Below, one piece after another: positions 60,301-64,000 of a DNA stretch of 64,000 nucleotides. The stretch comes from Branchiostoma floridae. Taxonomy: Eukaryota > Chordata > Leptocardii > Amphioxiformes > Branchiostomatidae. Each line of letters opens with the position of its first letter. Within the stretch, counting starts at the first letter, position 1. The position numbers and the translations under genes are program-made. The notes beneath the pieces are model-generated. The model was not told where the DNA came from. It made no database searches and saw only the letters and a program-made list of their open reading frames with translations. The stretch spans positions 1,384,065 to 1,448,064 of the forward strand of contig NC_049987.1 in assembly GCF_000003815.2 (NCBI RefSeq). Direction: 5' to 3'.

Positions 60301-62700
60301 GAACAATTATTTGTTCTAAAGAATATTGAGATTTCTGTTTTAGTCTGTTTACTATTCATTATCAACAAAAAGGGAAGAAGCTAGCTTTTTTGATGATATA
60401 GATGTGGACATCCTGAAGCCTGATTAGATATCAAATTCTGCGATGGCTAGAGATTTGCCTTAAAGTAAAACGGACAGTTAGTGCCATGATATTATATCAC
60501 ATCATATCGAATATTTTTTCGCACAACCAGAACTAGCAAAATGAAAAAATAAAATATTATATTATATTATGACCTAATTATAGCATGATTGAAGACTGCT
60601 AACAGCATATCAACAATTAGTGTTCACATTGTGAATTTTAATGATCGTTAAAGTATGTAAGCGGAGAAAATGCGCTGTTGTAGAAAATACAAAAACACTT
60701 CAATTGTATGACGTTGTACGTGAAATGTAAATGGTTTCAATATTCTTTAGAAAAACATTGTGCGATCATATTTAACATGTATTTGCAGGGACACAGATGC
60801 AGACACAGAAATAAATAAATGTATGTTCGGCAAGTTAGGAGCAACTGGAAATTGAACAAAACTCCATGTAGATGTCATTTTGTTTGTTCGAAACTTTGTT
60901 TATGCATAGAATCGGAAGTCGACTTGCAGGCCACTTATTATTCAGTCCGTTGATATTATGTTGGAAATGGAGTATTATGAAAGTAATTTTGCGTGTTTTC
61001 ATAGCTCGATATTATTTTTAGGTCCGTGAGAATCCTATGTTTGAATAGCTAGGTTCGAAGTATTTACATTACGCGTAGATGTGTTTGAATAATATCAACA
61101 CCAAATCGACCATGCAGATGTTTGTGCATCATAATCCTTTGTATTTTCCCAGTCCTATTCTACACACATGTTAAAGTTAAGTTTTTAGGTTTTTACAGAA
61201 TATAGAAAATTACAACATACTCAGGCGTCAGTTATTCCAAGTGATCGAATTCATTACATTTGAAGACAACGCGTTTAAAGGTATACACGACATTCTGTAT
61301 GTAAAGGGAGTTGTCTTAGATCATTTAACTCTAGTTAGGGAACTGTTACCAAAGCGAATTTTTTTTATTTCGATACCAACTATCATTGCATCTTTATTCG
61401 AAATAACAATGGACCTCCAATCTGGAAGTTACCAAATGGCCAACCGGGAGCTCTCTGATAAAGGTGCACGTTTACCGAGAGATGTAAATAAAAAATGAGA
61501 TTCAAAAGTGGATAACTTAGGATAAAACGGATTTTTCTAGAATAGTGTTGTACAACTTCCGGTTTTGCTATCTTCTGCTAGCTCTGAACACGCTATGGCC
61601 AGGAATTTTGAGTATTAGATAGCTCTTGTGCTCAGAAATATGAGACCTACGTTTGCGCCCACTACCAACTATTTTGGGATAGCAGAGGCATTTTTGTAAA
61701 CATCTTCGAAAGTGGATAACTCTAGTTTAGATTAAATAACCAACTGACTAACATCTATGTTTATCTCCAATCACCTATCAATACAGGTAGGAAGATAACT
61801 GGGCACTTTTGTCAAAGGTCAACTCGTAGTGAGGTCAGGGGTCAAACCGCGAGAATGCACTGGAAGTTTAGAAGCCTATGAGGGGTTTGACATCCGAAAA
61901 TACTTATAAGCGTTTGATTTTCTTTGTCATACGAAAAGAAATTAAAACGGTGATTACACTTGAACGCGACAAAATATTGCAAATTGATTGTTGGACCCTT
62001 TATACATTCACTAGAAGCGGAAATATGCCTTCCTGCAGCTTTTTATATAGGTCATGAGGGGAGTGTCAGATAAAATATAACAGAGATGCAGATTACATCA
62101 GTTACTAATAAATCTATTAACGCAAATCATTACATATGCATTATGCAACCACATAAAGTCATCGACAGGTCAGTATTCTTTTTTGTCCGTTCGTTTTGGT
62201 CATATTTTTCTGTTCCAAGAGTCTCATAAAGGAGGTCAGATTTGGAGCCGTTTGTGTGTCTGGTGGTAGGTTGTTTAATACAATTGGTAAACGGTAGGCT
62301 ATCGATCTTTTGAAGATTTCTCATTTAGGTTTCTGGACAACCAGCTGACTGATTGTACTTTGTTTGGTTCTTCGTGTGCTATTTGTAAGTCTAATTAAAT
62401 CTAATGGACTTAACTGATTAAACTTTGAAGATAAAAATCTATTTGTATTCAACGTTCTTTTATTTGCGCCAATAAACCATCCACTGTATTTTTCTACTAG
62501 TACTGAACACTTACCTTGAGTAGGCTTATAGCATTGCCGACAATCGGCAGTCCTCTCGGTCCTGGTGGCAGATTTCTCGGCCGCCCACACAGTACAAGTG
62601 TAGCGATGACACACAGAACGGCTAGTAGTATCACCTGTAGGCTCCCAAAGGCGGGATACATATAGCTCCAAATCGACATAGCTTTACTAACGTCTAACAT
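57320..62700 (-). CDS. Cytochrome P450, CYP2-clan, gene 2 (507 aa), C-helix Trp replaced
   Basis: Seven exons: 62700-62515, 60245-60053, 59733-59195, 58681-58517, 58306-58190, 57943-57802, 57501-57320 (TGA). Phases agree throughout. Exons 3-7 have exactly the same lengths as in gene 1 and most coding text is shared, so the pair arose by inverted duplication. Features: an N-terminal anchor identical over [20 protein letters not shown], the hinge [20 protein letters not shown] in the I-helix, EVSR in the K-helix, FDPTRF, and the haem loop FSIGRRVCLG. Two oddities: the C-helix tryptophan that gene 1 keeps (PKWKEHR) is leucine here (PKLKEHR, TTG for TGG near 59704), and the exon 4 donor is CAA/GTCAGA, a poor match to consensus. 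It is probably functional or recently impaired. Substrate unknown. Confidence 0.88.
57986..58030. repeat. ATATC pentanucleotide repeat, 9 units
   Basis: Nine perfect ATATC units in the intron between exons 5 and 6 of P450 gene 2. Confidence 0.98.
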
Positions 62701-63480
62701 ATATCGTCAGGTAAAATCCAAACTAATGATACCGAACGTACATCCGGGCTGTAAATGGGAAAATGACAGCCTTTAGTCTCACGCTTTAGCTGCGTTTGCT
62801 TTGCTGCCCTGGATTGTTCCAACATTGGGCAATTTAGGTAAGCAGTCCCTTCGAGTAATAGTGTAAGGTAGATTAAATGTCGTGGTGTAAAGTTATTTAT
62901 TGAAGATGTTTTCAATTCTTTATCACGGAAATCAAACGTGTGAAACGATATTGATCTTACTTTTGGTTACATAAAAGGAATCAAAAGTCAAACTAACCCC
63001 AGGTCACATATAGTAGACTTTCCGGATAACCATATCTTGTTAGTGATCAGCACATTGTTGACAGAAACAGCATGTTGACCACTTAGCGAGTGGACTTTAA
63101 CCTGCGGATCCTCCCCCTTTTTATATTAGACTGACTTCATCAAATGGGTGGCATCTATTGGGCCCTGTAAAAAGACGCAATAGAGCGTGCTAGAAGTTAA
63201 GCCAAAAGTTACCTTATAACGTACAGTACGGTATACTGAACAATGCATTCTACTCTATTGCAATACTTCCAAGACCTTTGAAAGTATTGCATAAGCGTTA
63301 AATCATTCTGACCTGTAAGACAATATGAGCTGAAATTATTGATTTCTGCAAGTGATAATGTTGCCAAAATGTTGAACATACATATTTTTTTCATAGTCGA
63401 TATATATTTGTTTAAGGTGGGGTCACACATGCGTATAGATTTAAGTCCGTATGAGGCGCGCATGGGATTATTTGCCTCCA
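62701..63480. other. Upstream region of P450 gene 2
   Basis: Non-coding sequence before the start codon. No clear TATA box, repeat boundary or second gene was recognised. Confidence 0.35.
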
Positions 63481-63487
63481 CCTGGCC

Positions 63488-63650
63488 CCATAGGTCGCCG
63501 GAAAATAATAGAAATTGGACAAACGTAGACAGATAACATGTCAAACAAGTTATCTTGGTCGCTAACCAAGCTTCTCGGTCAGCTAACGCATCTGGTATGT
63601 TATGTATCTATATTTGTCCAATTCGTACTATTTGTCCCGCGACCTGTGGA
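63488..63650. repeat. Inverted-repeat (foldback) element, diverged
   Basis: The left arm 63488-63540 (ataggtcgccgg, aaattggacaaac, gataacatg) is matched in inverse order by 63596-63650 (atgttatgtatct, tttgtccaattcg, cccgcgacctgtgg) with several differences. A loop of about 55 bases separates them. Confidence 0.6.
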
Positions 63651-63940
63651 GCCTGGTAGAGACTAAGAGCTTTATACACACCTCAAGACGCGCTCTCTCT
63701 GCGACCCAAAATTTTACATATTGCTCAACGAATTGCATAAGAGAAACAATTTTTTTAAACCGTGTGCGTTTTGTCGTCTTTTCGGTTACACTTTTACATT
63801 TTGTATCGTATACGTAGTATGGAAGTTAAGGTTGCACATATCCCACGTAGGACTAGCCTCCGTTGCTGTCTTCGTACGGGTATCGTTTTTATTTTCAACG
63901 TTGGCTTGGTTCTCTTGTGCCGTGAAAGGGATTTTGCTGT

Positions 63941-64000
63941 CACTGCACCAAATTGGATATTTAAGCATGCTTAATGGGATTCGTAAATGAAGCTTAAACA
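63941..64000. mobile_element. End of a second CACTG element, running off the window
   Basis: From CACTGCACC at 63941 to the window end, the sequence is almost exactly the reverse complement of the right terminus of the element at 32994-35877 (35818-35877), including the atttaagcatgcttaa palindrome. It shows that this is a family of dispersed elements. Confidence 0.8.

Overview
The window looks like nuclear DNA of an invertebrate deuterostome, most probably a lancelet (Branchiostoma). This is an inference from the gene style: introns with GT-AG borders, CYP2-clan P450 genes, and a type II membrane protein with NPxY/NPMY motifs and a YWTD propeller. The very dense and varied transposon content fits the same origin. 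Only three host-type genes are convincing. Most of the rest is transposon debris, repeat arrays and long introns.

Layout. 0-10 kb is a transposon graveyard, almost all on the minus strand: three decayed FLYWCH/MULE transposase fragments, a TTF-finger hAT-like fragment and several pieces of non-LTR reverse transcriptase. 10-18.4 kb holds a decayed SGNH-esterase ORF, a modular foldback repeat (13.2-15.2 kb), a small inverted-repeat element and about 2.5 kb with nothing recognisable. 18,411-22,568 is the most striking object. It is a young element with 1,198-bp terminal inverted repeats, AG...CT ends and a perfect 6-bp target duplication (GAAGAT), as in Polinton/Maverick elements. Each terminal repeat contains a complete intronless Bcl-2-like gene (171 aa). 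Between the repeats lie an array of CTCCGGAG palindromes, a 362-base assembly gap and a gene for a C2H2-finger/acidic/chromo-like protein.

23.0-31.2 kb (minus) is a ten-exon gene whose phases all match. It encodes a type II membrane protein: a cytoplasmic N-terminus with NPxY motifs, one membrane segment, a coiled coil, then a six-bladed YWTD (LDLR class B) propeller. 32.7-45.8 kb is a decayed tandem array of units of roughly 1.9-2.3 kb, with CA microsatellites at the same place in successive units. Two transposons inserted in it can be proven from empty sites in sister units: a CACTG (EnSpm/CACTA-type) element with TGA duplication and a piggyBac-like element with TTAA duplication. 46.7-62.7 kb holds two complete seven-exon CYP2-like P450 genes arranged tail to tail (498 and 507 aa), separated by a second piggyBac-like copy and a 41-bp minisatellite. 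The window ends inside a second CACTG element.

The P450 pair would act at the endoplasmic reticulum in mono-oxygenation of unknown substrates, and the propeller protein at the cell surface. The Bcl-2-carrying element is independent of them and may encode a cell-death modulator for its own benefit. All exon models and family calls come from reading the sequence by eye; no search was run.
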